In this document: positions 12,533 through 24,964 of the stretch, piece after piece
Numbering within the stretch: position 1 is the first letter of the stretch
Layout of the letters: the number at the start of each line of letters is the position of its first letter
Assembly: GCF_901000735.1 (NCBI RefSeq)
Contig: NC_081544.1
Coordinates: 31,862,095-31,926,094 of the forward strand
Direction: 5' to 3'
Source: Corylus avellana
Lineage: Eukaryota > Streptophyta > Magnoliopsida > Fagales > Betulaceae
DNA: 64,000 nucleotides
Program-made: the position numbers and the translations under genes
The notes under the pieces: model-generated
What the model was told of the DNA's origin: nothing
Database searches by the model: none
The model's input: the letters and a program-made list of their open reading frames with translations, nothing else

Positions 12533-14709
12533 GGTGCAATTGTCAAGTTGCTGCCTTTTCTCAGAGAGAAACAGAGAGTCGGAGATGGGCACCAAGTTTC
12601 GGACTTTCTACGCGAAACGGGAAACCTGAATAAAGGAAGAGGGGAAAAATGCAATGTAATTTATTTGTGCCACATGGTGATCCGTGATTGGAAGTGACGC
12701 GTAAGTTCTTTAATCTGGATCGCACTGATTGGTTGGCTATTATACGCAAGTATAGGCAACCATTAGATTGCAACGTTTACTAGTTTGAGGCCCAATTCCG
12801 CCATAATTGCCCGTGCTTTTACATTTTTTTTTTCCTTTTTGGGCCGCTCATATTTGCTGCTTTTGATCCACAATAGGTATCCAATATGGGCTGTTGCGAG
12901 GCCCATTAGTCGATGTTATCTGCTTTAGTGTTCGCTTAAGGAAAAGTTTTATCTTGTATTTTGAGAAAATTAGTTTGTATTTCATTGAACTTCAACGAAC
13001 AAAAGAGACATAAACTTTAACAGGCAAGAGGAGGCTCACATCACAGACTCAAGTTTTGTAATTGCATTTTTTTTACTGAGTCTTGAACTTACACTTTTAC
13101 GTGTAAAATTGTTTGCTTTTATTAGGACACATAAGAGCCCGAAGATTTCGACCCATAGGATTTCGGGTAGGGACAAAGTAGGCTTAGTCGGCGGTGACAC
13201 CATTTTGATTATATACAGAGTTTCAATACGTTAATGAACAATGTAATATAGCAGTGTTGATCACAGAACATGTGGTATATATTCTTAATTCCATCCTTGC
13301 ACCCAAATATATATTTAGGAAGCATGGGATTTTCTTCAAACCAAGGATACATGTGTAGAAGAAGATATTGGATTTGGTTATTACATTGGCCTCATAAAAT
13401 CAAATCCTCTATGCAATCCACTTTTCTCTAGAGACTACTCATCTAGAATAACACCACACCATGCATGACACGAGATCTTCCACTTTATGAAGAACAAAAA
13501 GGGTAAAAAGAAGGTTATTTCCATCAAAATGGTCATAAAGAAGGCATTCAATAGAATGGAAAGGAACTTCCTCATTCTCTCGAAGGATTTAATAACTAGA
13601 TTGACATTTATGCTCATTATTCACATTCCTTTCAATTAATAAAGGTGGAATTCCATATCATTTATCTTCCTTTTGCAAATCACCTCTTTATCTTAAGTAA
13701 TTGCCAATACTTTTCCCTTTTCCTTTTATACTTTTGGAATAATCAATTATCAATAATATTGATGACTCAATTATTAGATAGTCTTACCAAAAAAAAAATT
13801 ATTATTATTATTAGTATTAGATAATGTCATGTCATATAGGGAGCGTCTCATTTGTGCACATTTGGTGAATGCTCTAGACCTTGAAATATAATTAAGAAAA
13901 CTAGTAAATGCTTCTCCATGGGTTGAACTGGACCAGATTTGTATGTTCCTAGGTTTAGTCAGTATTGGGGCCTAGTGGGACATTGATAATGATACATCTT
14001 AAATCACAAAACACTGAAAATTGTAACCTAAGTGCTAATAATGTGAGTGGGGTAGGAGCAAAAGTAATTCTAAATATTTAATTTTTATTTAATTTGGTTG
14101 TTTTAATAGAGGCCAATCTAAAAACAGATTAGCGCTACCATATTAACCCCGTAAAATAAAAGCTGTTCCAGGTGTAATGCTATAGATGCAATACATTTTA
14201 GCTAAGAAGATTGTTAGAATGGTTTAAGTTGAATGCATATTTTTAGCCAAAGAAGTAGTTCAGCCAATTTTATGGCCGATTTGGAGTAATTCTATCACTC
14301 CCAATAAATTTAAAGTGGCCGGACCACCAGGTTGGAGATAGGTTTTTTTTTTTTTTAAAAAAAAAAAATTATTATTATTTTTTTAATTTAGCAAAAATGG
14401 TAAATTTGAGAGACCGATTGTAGCTATCTTACTTAAGTGTGATCATAGTAGCACTTACCTGCTGGGAGCCGCACATGATGGGCATAGACGGTGGGAACTG
14501 CAGGTGCTCCCTCAAGTGCAACTGAGTCATAGCCTGACTCAGTCCCACTAGGGCATCAATAAGAATCCAAAGTGGCTAATACTAATCAGGCATATGTGAA
14601 AATTCTTTATTGCAGATATTCAAACCCATACCCTAATACATGTTCTGACAACTTGAGAACTTTCATAACCCATTGAACCACGACCCTTAATAATAAATTG
14701 GAGATAGTT

Positions 14710-14812
14710 TTTTTTACATGTCCACATAAGGGAAGGGGGAGGAGAGATTCGAATTAGTGGCCTCCACTTTATTAGGCGTAATCCACAGCCGATTGAGCTA
14801 CCCCTTAAGAAC
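14710..14812 (-). mobile_element. tRNA-derived SINE with perfect 14-bp target-site duplication
   Basis: Minus-strand SINE of about 103 bases with A box GGGGTAGCTCAATCGGCTG, B box AATTCGAATCTC, then ACATGT and a short A tail (T8 on the plus strand). AATTGGAGATAGTT at 14696-14709 is repeated exactly at 14813-14826, so both ends of the insertion are defined. This is the best reference copy of the family in the window. Confidence 0.9.
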
Positions 14813-16517
14813 AATTGGAGATAGTTGAACCATCCCGAAAGTCGTTATTCTTTCATTATTATTTATTGCGAAGATGAAAGTTTAAAGGTAATGATTTTGG
14901 GCACCCACGTTGTTCATTGAAGTTGTGGCAGAGCAGAGTGCAAATATGGTGCAACCAGCCCCACCGTATTGACCATTCTCTAAATCTAGAAACAGGTGAC
15001 TCCAGGCTCCAGCCCTCTCATCTCTCATCAGCAATGACACCGACCATCAATACATATTCAACATTGGACACAACAGAGCAGGACTTTTGTATTCATTCTT
15101 GATTCTTCAATTAATTTGTATTACATTGTCACAAATGTCAGATAGGGACCAAACAAAACTAGAGTGGACCGCACACACACACATATATATATATAATTAA
15201 ATATTTATATATTTTTTGGCCTAGAAATTAGGCTTAACCCTTACGACTTGAATAAAAAATCATGAATTTGTTCTAATGACAGAGACACTATCTTATATAT
15301 ATGGACTTTGACCCTATAGAAACGTGTATAAATTATATTATTTTTCGTGGAATTGTGGGAGCCGGCCTAACTAAATCACACAAATCAATCGTGGTTAAAA
15401 GCCTACCCCTTTTTTTCTTTTTCATTATGAATAAGTTAGCCTAACTGATGTAATTGTCATTTTTTCGTCCTTTTATTTTTTAAAATTATCATTAAATTTA
15501 TGAGGCTCATGTGAGTCTAACGTACTTATCACTTTTTTTTGTCCTCCAATTTCTTAAAATCATCATTATTGAATTAGTAGGATATATGTGTGGATTTACA
15601 TGATCCTTACAAATCTAATGACGGTGAAAGAAAGGACTATCCATCCACCATGCATGTAACATGAGGCACCTACCTTATAAGGTTTTTTTTTGCTAATTAA
15701 ATGCGGAAAATAATTATAAGGGATGATATTTCTCTCCACATGAAAAAGAAAATGGGGATCCTATGAGAAGTTGTAAGGTTCCTTGAATAATAGAGAACGT
15801 TGATTTTTGTTGGTCCCTACTCTTAAGCGTCATGATATTCAATATCATTTTGTTACCTCTTTGTCTCAATCTTTTCGTGAAAGAGAAGTTTCCTTTCCTG
15901 CTGTGAGAATGAAATTGGACCCTTTTTTTTTATTTTTTTTTTTTTTTTTAATTTTAGCCTTTTGTTTTTGTTGAAAATTGGGTTGACTTGACATAAATGT
16001 AACATATTTTTTATTTTTTTTATTTTTTAACATTTTATGTTTGAAGTAGTTTATTAATATTTTTGCTCTTTTATAAAAAAGAAAAAAAAAAAAAGCTGTC
16101 AAGTGAGGCCAATTCTACATTCAACGTGCAAGGTGCAAACTAATGGGTAATCCTATAGTATCATACATTGTAAGCATAATTTGTCTTTTTTTATAAATTC
16201 GTATTGATCCAAATATTATTGTCATATTATTTTAATCATATATTAATATACTAAATATTATTTCTCTTTTATAAAAATTAAGTTGAATTAAATTCTTTTG
16301 ACCCATTTTGGACAGAAACTCTATCATTATGAATATGCACCAGAAAAGCAATCTTTGGATATGTCAATGACTCAATGTCACCAACAAGATCAATCAGCTG
16401 GAACAATTAGTGTTACTATGTGGATGAATAATGATCAATATTTATGCTTTTCCAATTCATAGCAAGCTTCCGGAAACGTCCATTTGTCAATTTCTTTTTG
16501 GACAGAAATTTCCTCTA

Positions 16518-16619
16518 CCCCAAAAGATAGCTCAATCGGTTGGAGATTACGTCTCATGAAGCGGATGTCACTAGTTTGAATCCTTCTTCCTCCTCTTGTG
16601 TGTACATGTCAAAAAAAGA
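16518..16619 (+). mobile_element. tRNA-derived SINE, plus orientation
   Basis: AGATAGCTCAATCGGTTGGA (A box) is followed by GTCACTAGTTTGAATCC (B box), a pyrimidine-rich segment, TACATGTC and A7. Target-site duplications are not clear. Confidence 0.75.
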
Positions 16620-16966
16620 TATTTCTTCCAAACGAGTCTTAAAAAAATATTCTTTAACCCATTTAAAATGGGTTAGGAGATATTTCATTTGGACTAATTT
16701 AGAAGGAATTTTTGTCTTATTTTTTTGGTTGTTTTTTCTACAACCACCAGCTGGCCGTCAGGGAAGCTTCATTTGACAATGAGCTTTGCATTCAATTTTG
16801 GACGTGTCATAAAACCTCGAATTTCCTAATCATGACTAGCACGTCAATATACAGAAAATTAAAAAAAAAGAAAAAAGAAAAAAAAAAGTCAATATACAGA
16901 AAAAATAGAACAAAACATTAAATTGTATATTTACGTAAAGACAAAAATTTCATCAAAATCCTGCGA

Positions 16967-17107
16967 TCCATTTAAAATAGTGTCAAGTGTTTATAAATAT
17001 TTAAAATGCACATTAAATTCTTAATGTCATTATAGCAGTTTACTAACTTAAACTAAATTTAATGTGTCTTTTAAATATTTATAAACACTTGATACTATTT
17101 TAAATGA
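16967..17107. mobile_element. palindromic MITE (about 140 bp)
   Basis: The left arm (CATTTAAAATAGTGTCAAGT, then GTTTATAAATATTTAAAA) is the near-exact inverse of the right arm (TTTTAAATATTTATAAACAC, then TTGATACTATTTTAAATG). The arms are about 50 bases around a roughly 40-base centre. It has no coding capacity. Such long-arm elements are typical non-autonomous DNA transposons. Confidence 0.7.
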
Positions 17108-17316
17108 GTTGAAAAATATTTCCTCATTTGGAAGAAATTTTTGTCATTTATAAAATATGACTTTGCATATGATATGACAATACCAATAGGAAAATTTGAG
17201 TTTGGTAACAATTTATAAAATTTACTGGATATACGCACTTTTTACAAAAATTATTAACAAACAATTTTTAAACATTGCAGAAATAGAGAATTATTTTATA
17301 ATTGGAATCTTGTTTT

Positions 17317-17319
<3 letters not shown>

Positions 17320-17348
<29 letters not shown>
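17320..17348. repeat. (TA)n microsatellite
   Basis: About 14 uninterrupted TA units in the spacer upstream of the O-FucT gene. Confidence 0.9.
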
Positions 17349-17351
<3 letters not shown>

Positions 17352-18169
17352 TTAAATAATATAATAATATATTAATTATATGACAAACATCTACATTATT
17401 AAATTGGTAAAATTCGATTTAAACTATAAAATAATTATTCTCAATTTTCATCATGGACATTTGTAGCACTTACAAATAATAAAATAAAATTAAAGTGGTC
17501 AAAAACCTCTCAAAATTATATTAAACGGTAATTTCAATATTAAAAAAGACCGCATTAAAGTCAGATAGGAAGTAGGAACAACCGGAGGCGTTAGAACCGG
17601 AGAGAAGTCCCCGACAATTGTCCATTCAAAAGCCCCAATCTGCTAACCACATCCTGTATTTTAGTTTTTTGAATAAATAAGATCCGGGACGAGAAAGAAA
17701 TCTATTAACTTATATATTTGTGTATATATTTATTTATTTATTTTCCCAGGAAAATGTTATATAGTCTCTGAGAGTTTCGATGCGAGGAAAAGAAAGTGAG
17801 AAAAAAAGGAAATTTTCCCGGAAAAAAAAACGGAGTTCAAAAGAATCAGAAAAAAAAAGTAACTGACCTTGCCGGTGTGTGCTGTGGATTGTTGAAAGTT
17901 ACTTAAATTTGTTATCCCTATTCTTTTTCCGCTCGTGATTCTTGCCCTCTAGGGTTTTCTTTTTTCCTTGATCCTTCACAGCCTCATAATACTACATTAT
18001 CGAAGTTATCCACATTCCAATTTTTGTTTTTGTTTTTGGTTTTCAAAGATTTAAAATTTGGGGATAATCTTAGCTTAGGTTACATAATGTGAGTGCCTTT
18101 TGAATTGGCGAAATCGGGGTTTGTGACAATTGATGTGGAGGCAGAGGGGATGAGGTGTGTGGCGGAGAT

Positions 18170-21100
18170 ATGGAGGTTAGATCGGAGAGTATACAGGTGC
18201 GGTGCGATAAGCTGCCGGCTCCGGTGATTCCGAGGACGCGGTTGCAGTTATGGTTCATACGAGTGTGCTCGAGCATTGTGCTCTGGACGTGTTTGGTTCA
18301 GCTCGTGGCGGTCGGTGGGCTATGGCATCCGCATCTGCTCTCTGGGATCACCAATCGGATGTCCCAGAGGGCTCAACTTCGCGTCGAAGAGGTGCGATCG
18401 CTGCCGCCTACTCTTCCCGCAAGTGAGTTCCTGAGCCCCCAAAGCTCGTAATGTTATTATGTCAGTGATCAGGATTGATTGAATCATTATTATAGTCACT
18501 GCTCTATTTATCTCAGTTTAGTACTACATGAACTATATTGGGTATGACGTACATTTTGGAGTAGTTTGAATTTATTGGAGGAAAATAATGTTACAGCATT
18601 AAGTCGTTGAGGAATGAATAATAAATGTTGGGAGATGGATACTTGAGAATACTGAGAAGCATTTCTCATGATAAAAATATGGAAGTTACTTGGCTTAGGA
18701 GTTGCATAAGTTCTCAAAGAGGTGCCTTATGGTCTTCTAAAATACTAGTGCATTCCATGCATTCACAAGTAGTTCTCTTCTAGGAGGCATATGTCAAGGC
18801 CATAATCAACTTGTAATTTGTGCGATTACTTCAGAGGTTGGAACTTGGAACATCTTCTGGTGCAATTCAATAATATTATATTTTGGCATGTGAATTCCAT
18901 GCTTTTTAAATGATGAAAGTTATCAATTTTTATTTTTATTTTTTTTGCTTGTAGAATAAGATTGGAACTCCTGATATCTTGCAGGAAAGTATAAAAGTAA
19001 TGGTTTTCTTAGAGTGTCCTGCAATGGAGGCTTGAATCAAATGCGTTCAGCAGTTTGTGCCCTTTTCTCTTTTTCTTTGCCCCTTTTTTGTTATCATATG
19101 TCAATTTGTTGATTTGGCTACTTTGGCATTTCAGATATGTGACATGGTGACTGTTGCTCGGCTTTTGAATCTCACTTTGGTTATTCCAGAGCTTGACAAG
19201 ACATCCTTCTGGGCTGATCCTAGGTGTATTCATTGTTTCTGTTAAAAAGAAATGACTTAATTTTAAGTCTTAGCATTCTTTCTACAGTACTTAAGACTTA
19301 GTTACCTGCTTTTGTGGCTGTTTTAAAATTTTAAACCCTTTCATTATTCCTGCAGTAATTTTGAGGACATCTTTGATGTGAGACATTTCATTGATTCACT
19401 AAGAGATGAAGTGCAAATCATAAAAAGGCTGCCAAAAAGGTTTAATAGGAAATATGGAGTCGTACCATTTGAGATGCCTCCTGTTAGCTGGTCAAATGAA
19501 AAATATTACTTACAACAGGTTCGTGTACTTTTGACTACTTTGTATTTAATCGACGAAAATCTATGTTACTTACCAAGTTCATAGCTTACAGGTAGATTTA
19601 TCTTTGATCAAGTTATTGAAAATACTTCTGCCCCCTGATTTGTTAAGAATGAAATTGAAACTTGAGCTTGACTTGGCTTGTTTGATATGTGTACCCTGAC
19701 CAAGGTTCTTGATAGACCCAAAAAATATTGGAAGTCTGTTCATTTTTGGTGGAAGGGGGAGTAATGACCTTTGTGGAGAAGGTTCTTTGAGATTTGAGAA
19801 GAATAAGGTCCCATTTAATTCTTCCTCTTGAGCTTTCCCTTTTTCTCGTGGATTTTCTTAACAAAAGTCTGATATGAGGTTATATGGGATCTACTAGGAC
19901 CATGAGGATTAAGGAATCCTGAATAGTAATTTATTAAAGAAACTTTTTAACAAACCAAAAAAATTATTGGGAAAAATACAAAATCAGTCTTTGTGGTTAC
20001 ACCGATTTCCAATAGTTCCTTGTGGTACAAAAATGTTCTGAGAGCTCCTTGTAGTATGCAAAAATAACAAATAGGTCCCTGCACTCAACTCTGGACTTTT
20101 TGTTATAGTTTAGATTATTATTGGTTTATCGTGATGTATTTAGACCTTGTTCAGTATCAAGACAGTCAGCATAGCATAATTCCTGGCATCCATCTAATTT
20201 TGTAATGCTCCTGTACAACATGTTGCCATAATGGACACGGGAAGGAGATGCTGCTTAAAGGAATCTTTTACACATTTCTTTAAGGGCAGCGTTGGTTCCT
20301 TCTTTTTTGCGCCTTTTTCTTTTGGCTTGTCACAGAATTTCTTGTCTAGATGGGTTGATTTTCAGGGGTCATTACTTGAATGATGTTTACCGAGAGATAA
20401 TTATTTGCTGATTATAGACTCACTCTGAGATTGTTAATATCCTCTCCTTTTGGGGACCCCTTATATAAATCCATTGGTTCCACTTCTATTTGGGCTAGTG
20501 TGATTATCAGTTTTTGAGGTTTGCTTTGTAAGGTGGAGTATGTCTACATATATGTTCAGAAAAGCTTATAAAATTGGCAATGAATGTAATTCTACAAGTC
20601 AATATGTACCTACATGCACGCATGTGTTCATTTGGAAGTTTTAACGAGTATCGTTTTAGAAGTATCAGTTTGCTTTTCCTGTTTTGGTGTCCTTTTTGTA
20701 TACTTCCTGTATATTTAGGGGTGCCTTTCACTTTTTAATAAGACTGGGTATTACTTATCAAAAAAGAAAAAAAAAAAAAAAAGTTATTAATATACCAATA
20801 GAGTCAAGAGAAAGTAGTCAGTATCTGTGACCTCTTACTGTATTATTGTCTTTGCTTTCAAACTACCTCTCCCCCAGCAAAAAGGAAAAGAAGAAATGAA
20901 AATTCCTGTCAATCTTACTAGTGTAGTGCTTAGCTGCTTATGTAATTACAATTTACAAACATTGGTTTTCAGTAATAAGAGGAAAAAAGAAAAGAAAAAG
21001 AGGAGTACAATTCAAGGACATTGATAGTTTGAATAAATGGAAAATTCCTGGTTGCTTAGCTAAAATTGAGTGGTTTTGGGTTAAAAACCTGTTTTCATTT

Positions 21101-23626
21101 AATCTTCTTGAAAGTGCTCCCCCTGGCAGAACTTTTTGGGGGTGCAAAAGATATTTGTTTGAGGAGGTCCTTTAACAGTGGAGAGATCACTCTTGCGTGC
21201 TTGGTCTCTTTAAAAAATCCATTTGTAGCAGTGGCACTTGCATTACCAAATTACGATGTCAGCACCAATTAAGTTCAGGCTCAGTATTAAAGGTGTTAAT
21301 TTTAAGAACTCTGCTAGCCTTGTAGTTATCAATAATCATGTCAGTCTTTGACTTTTTCTTGCTCCGCTGCACTGAAGAGTAGCTATTTACCATTTCCAGT
21401 TCACTTCAACGCAAGTCAGTGCTCCTGATATTAAAGTGAAAGTGGAGTAAAACCCAATATGGGGATATCAATATAATCATGCCCCCCCTCCCCCTTTTTT
21501 TTTTCTTCTTCTTCCCCCCACCCACCAAACATGCCAAGGAAAAGTGAACTGTGGAGTCTTTTGATGAATGAATGTATTGATCCGTCTTATTTTGGTGATT
21601 CATCCTGATCCTATGTCTTTGATTCCATTGTGCAGATTCTTCCACTTTTTGGCAAGCATAAGGTCTTGCACTTTAACAAAACAGATGCACGTTTGGCAAA
21701 CAATGGGATCCCACTTGATCTTCAAAAACTCAGATGTCATGTTAATTTCCAGGCACTGAAATTCACTCCTCAGATTGAGACTTTGGGGTACAAATTGGTT
21801 CGTATGCTTCAAGAAAAGGGACCTTTCCTGGCTCTGCATCTAAGATACGAGATGGACATGTTGGCTTTCTCAGGTTGTACTCATGGCTGCACTGAGGAAG
21901 AAGCTGAGGAGCTCAAGCGGATGAGGTTTGTTGTTTGGGAGTTTACATTTTTTAAATTTTTTTTTTTTTTATCCCTTCTGGAATGCACATTTGAAGAACC
22001 TGATAAATGTTTTTTTATAAGTACACTTTGCTTATGAAGTGGTTAACTTGTAAAAGAGATTGTCCAGTGAATATTTGCTAGGTGATGTACAGAACAAAGG
22101 GAAAAAAATTTATAGTATGGTCATAGTTTTGTGTCAAATGATCTGGAATTTTTTCTTTATTATAATGCATCATGTATTTGGAAAGGATGCCAAATCTGTG
22201 ATGATTCAACTGGATAATCAGAAATGGCCTAATCGAGCAACTTCCTGTCTAGTGTCTAGTGTCTAGTGCAACAAGTGTGGTTCCTGCCTTAGTTGTTTCT
22301 GAATCTAACTCAGGGTTCTACCACTTGGAGAGGAAAGAGATTTATTTATGATCCCTCCTGACCAAACTGTATTTATTCTTTTCGTCGAATCTATAAAAGT
22401 GTCTTACGGTCAAAGTAGTGTGTATTCATCATATTGCACCTTTTTCATCCAGGTATACATACCCTTGGTGGAGAGAGAAAGAGATAGTGTCAGACAAGAG
22501 GAGAGCACAGGGCTTGTGTCCTCTGACACCAGAGGAGACAGCGTTAATTTTGCAGGCATTGGGTTTCGATAAGAACACGCAGATTTATATCGCAGCTGGT
22601 GAGATTTATGGCAGTGATCGGAGACTCGCAGCACTAAGAGCTGCATTTCCACGAACTGTGAGTCTTTTTCTATTCTGCATCTTGCCTTACTTTTTTCTCT
22701 CTGTGATTCTGCTTGTGATATTATCACCCTTTAATGGTAGTGAAAACCATTCTGCTTTTGTTCATTGTCCGTGAGTTATTCTAATTAAGATGACCTCGGT
22801 GGTAACATATTGAAACCTTTCCAAGTGTTTTGATGCTTGTTACATGCTGATGATCAAGCATGCCTTTTATGGGTTTGCCTTACCCATATAATTGACAAAC
22901 AGTTGGATACTGCACTTTATCTTTTTTAGAGAACCTCATCAGGGCTCCATCAAGTGGTTGGACCTAACTGTAGAATATGCCTGTTTGTTCTTATTGAGTA
23001 TTTGTATCATCTCCCTTTTAGCTTTAGCGATAAGCTTCTTGACAGTAATATATGAACTTCCCCCATTTTGTTTGCATATGATTCTTCTAAGATCTGAGAC
23101 CCCATAACAATTTTCAGGTGAAAAAGGAAATGTTGCTAGCCCCAGGGGAGTTGCAACAATTCCAGAATCATTCATCTCAAATGGCAGCTTTAGATTTTAT
23201 GGTTTCAGTAGCCAGTAACACTTTCATTCCCACCTACGATGGAAACATGGCAAAAGTTGTGGAAGGCCACCGCAGGTTTGTTTGTATACCCTTCTCATAA
23301 AGGTGGACTTTTTCGATGATGTTGAAGACATTTCTAATCAGATATCTTGCAGGTATCTTGGGTTTAAAAAAACCATCCAATTGGATCGGAAAAGGCTTGT
23401 AGAGTTATTGGATATGCATCAGAATAGAACACTTTCATGGAATGAGTTCATAGGCGCTGTTCGATTGGCTCATGAGAAAAGAATGGGGCAGCCAAGGCGT
23501 CGTAGGGTTACTGTAGACAAGCCAAAGGAGGAAGATTACTTCTATGCAAATCCGCAGGAGTGCCTTTGTGGGGGAACAAATTGTGATGACTTGCTAGGCC
23601 CTGGCAACTCAAGTAAAACAAGGTGA
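18170..23626 (+). CDS. plant O-fucosyltransferase family protein (GDP-fucose protein O-FucT domain)
   Basis: Eight GT-AG exons: 18170-18422, 18985-19052, 19135-19223, 19356-19518, 21636-21925, 22453-22657, 23118-23275, 23353-23626. They give 499 aa with consistent phases. The start is the ATG at 18170 ([18 protein letters not shown]). A type II membrane anchor lies at about 28-52 ([20 protein letters not shown]). The luminal domain has the family hallmarks: [55 protein letters not shown], the [10 protein letters not shown] motif and a C-terminal FYSY-like [14 protein letters not shown] tail. Members are Golgi glycosyltransferases; a few are known to act on rhamnogalacturonan I or on proteins, but most lack a proven substrate, so none is assigned. 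Intron 4 (2.1 kb) carries a truncated LINE. Confidence 0.93.
20100..20782 (+). mobile_element. 5'-truncated LINE-type 3' end in O-FucT intron 4
   Basis: The segment ends '...TTTAGGGGTGCCTTTCACTT, then TTTAATAAGACTGGGTATTA and CTTATCAAAAAAG' followed by an A-rich tail to 20782. The 'GCCTTT.(A/C)..TTTTTAATAA...TTACTTATCAAAA' ending is a recurrent 3' terminus of LINEs in woody dicots (from memory). No reverse-transcriptase reading frame survives and the left boundary is uncertain. Confidence 0.5.
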
Positions 23627-24964
23627 CTGCAACCACTGAATTTTTTCGTAGATATGGAGGAAGGCTACTAACCATGCATACGCGCTTAACCGAAGGTTTT
23701 GCACCGAACGGCAGAAAAGAACAGTTGAGTGCCCATTTGAGTGTCAAAAATGTTTATTATTATTATTATTATTATTTCTTTATATATTTATTTGTTCTCG
23801 TCCGGTTGATGTGTTCATTGGCTTTCATATAATTCCAGAGTCGAAAGATATCCGATATTGTAGATCATTAATCATTATCCAAAAAGTTGTCCCACTCGAA
23901 AGGCTTGTTCGGAATCAGTGATGAATGGAAATGAAGCTAGCCTTGCCTCCTGGCTTATTTCCTTTTTGGGGCGTCCATATTTGATGTGATGGGCGGTCCT
24001 AGCCTACTTTTGGACTAGCTTTTGTGAACAAAAAAAATAAAATTAAGAGTTGGTTAAAAGTGACACATCGACATTATTGAAATAATTGTGAGGGAAAATG
24101 TGATATATAACATTTTTCAAATTTTTGACATGATTTGTTGTAGTCATGCAATCCAAGGGCTTGTAGACATTTTAATTAAGCTTAATTTGTAATGTACATA
24201 TCACTGGAGAGTGATTTAGTTATGGTCTGGTTGATCATGCGCCATACTTGGAAAAATCTATGAACATTATCCATTTGATGATGTCACCTAAGGGTTATGG
24301 GTTTGGATAAGCTCTGGTCATATCACTTGGTTTCGATTGTGATAACACTAAGTGCTAGTTATGTTACATATTAGAGATGGTAATTTGTGTTCATGTATCA
24401 AATTCGAATTATGTCAAAACATAAATATTGAACTATATAAGTTAGCTCTAATATGATCATGACTCTTCAATCCTAGCTCATTAATTACATATTGAGTTCG
24501 GGTTGAATTCTTGGGTGGAATAAAAAATTGTCAAGCCTAAATATCGAGTGTCAAATTTGAGTTTGTTGAGGCATGGTTACAAGATTATATAGGACAATTC
24601 AAATCTGACCTATTTAATTAAACTAGTTAAACCCCTCGGCCCTAATTTGCAAAGTTCGTGTTAAATTTGTGTCGTCTTTACGGTTCATGTAAAAAATTGT
24701 TAATCCTACTATATGTTAGCCATTAAGAAAGATTGTAGCTCAACCAGGAACTTCTTGCTGCTCTTGAAGTACAAGTGTAAACTGGGCTGTAGAAGTAAGC
24801 TCAATGGATGCTCAATCGCACACCCAATTTAGACAATTGGAGAGACTACTGCAGCATATAAAATGTTGTCTATTGGGTGTTTCCTTTTCTCGCCTCTTAA
24901 GAGAACTCCAGAAACTGCGTTCCATTGAGGTACCAATCATAGTTTAGGAGTGACAGACTTAGCT
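23627..24964. other. convergent spacer between O-FucT and LSMT
   Basis: Contains the two 3' UTRs, a (TTA)n tract at 23754-23777 in the O-FucT 3' UTR, and a probable hAT-type element at 24372-24708. The rest (about 23880-24370 and 24710-24960) shows no gene or repeat I can recognise. Confidence 0.55.
24372..24708 (+). mobile_element. probable non-autonomous hAT-type element
   Basis: Begins TAGAGATGGTAATTTGTGTTC and ends ...AAAATTGTTAATCCTA, close to the 'TAGGGGTGGCAAT...ATTGCCACCCCTA' termini of a widespread plant hAT-like group. The interior 'GGCCCTAATTTGCAAAGTTC' and 'TTAAATTTGTGTCG' resembles the usual filler of that group. No transposase is present and the 8-bp target-site duplication is degraded. 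Confidence 0.45.

Larger units (their letters stand above)
12533..18169. other. divergent 5.6-kb spacer between the p24 and O-FucT genes, AT-rich with small transposons
   Basis: Contains both promoters and no supported gene. Identifiable pieces are SINEs at 14710-14812 and 16518-16619, a palindromic MITE at 16967-17107, a (TA)n run at 17320-17348, and poly-A/T tracts (14342-14390, 15920-15950, 16860-16890). A second tRNA-like or SINE-like remnant is possible at 14600-14690. Just upstream of O-FucT (about 17560-17880) the sequence is purine-rich and probably promoter. The remainder shows nothing I can name. Confidence 0.55.

Noticed and set aside
12533..12595. Upstream in-frame Met for the p24 gene (12595)
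   Set aside because: It would place 21 polar residues before a clear signal peptide.
14710..14812. Possible tRNA genes at the A/B-box sites
   Set aside because: Repeated copies share a tail, an A-run and target-site duplications, and none keeps a full cloverleaf, so they are SINEs.
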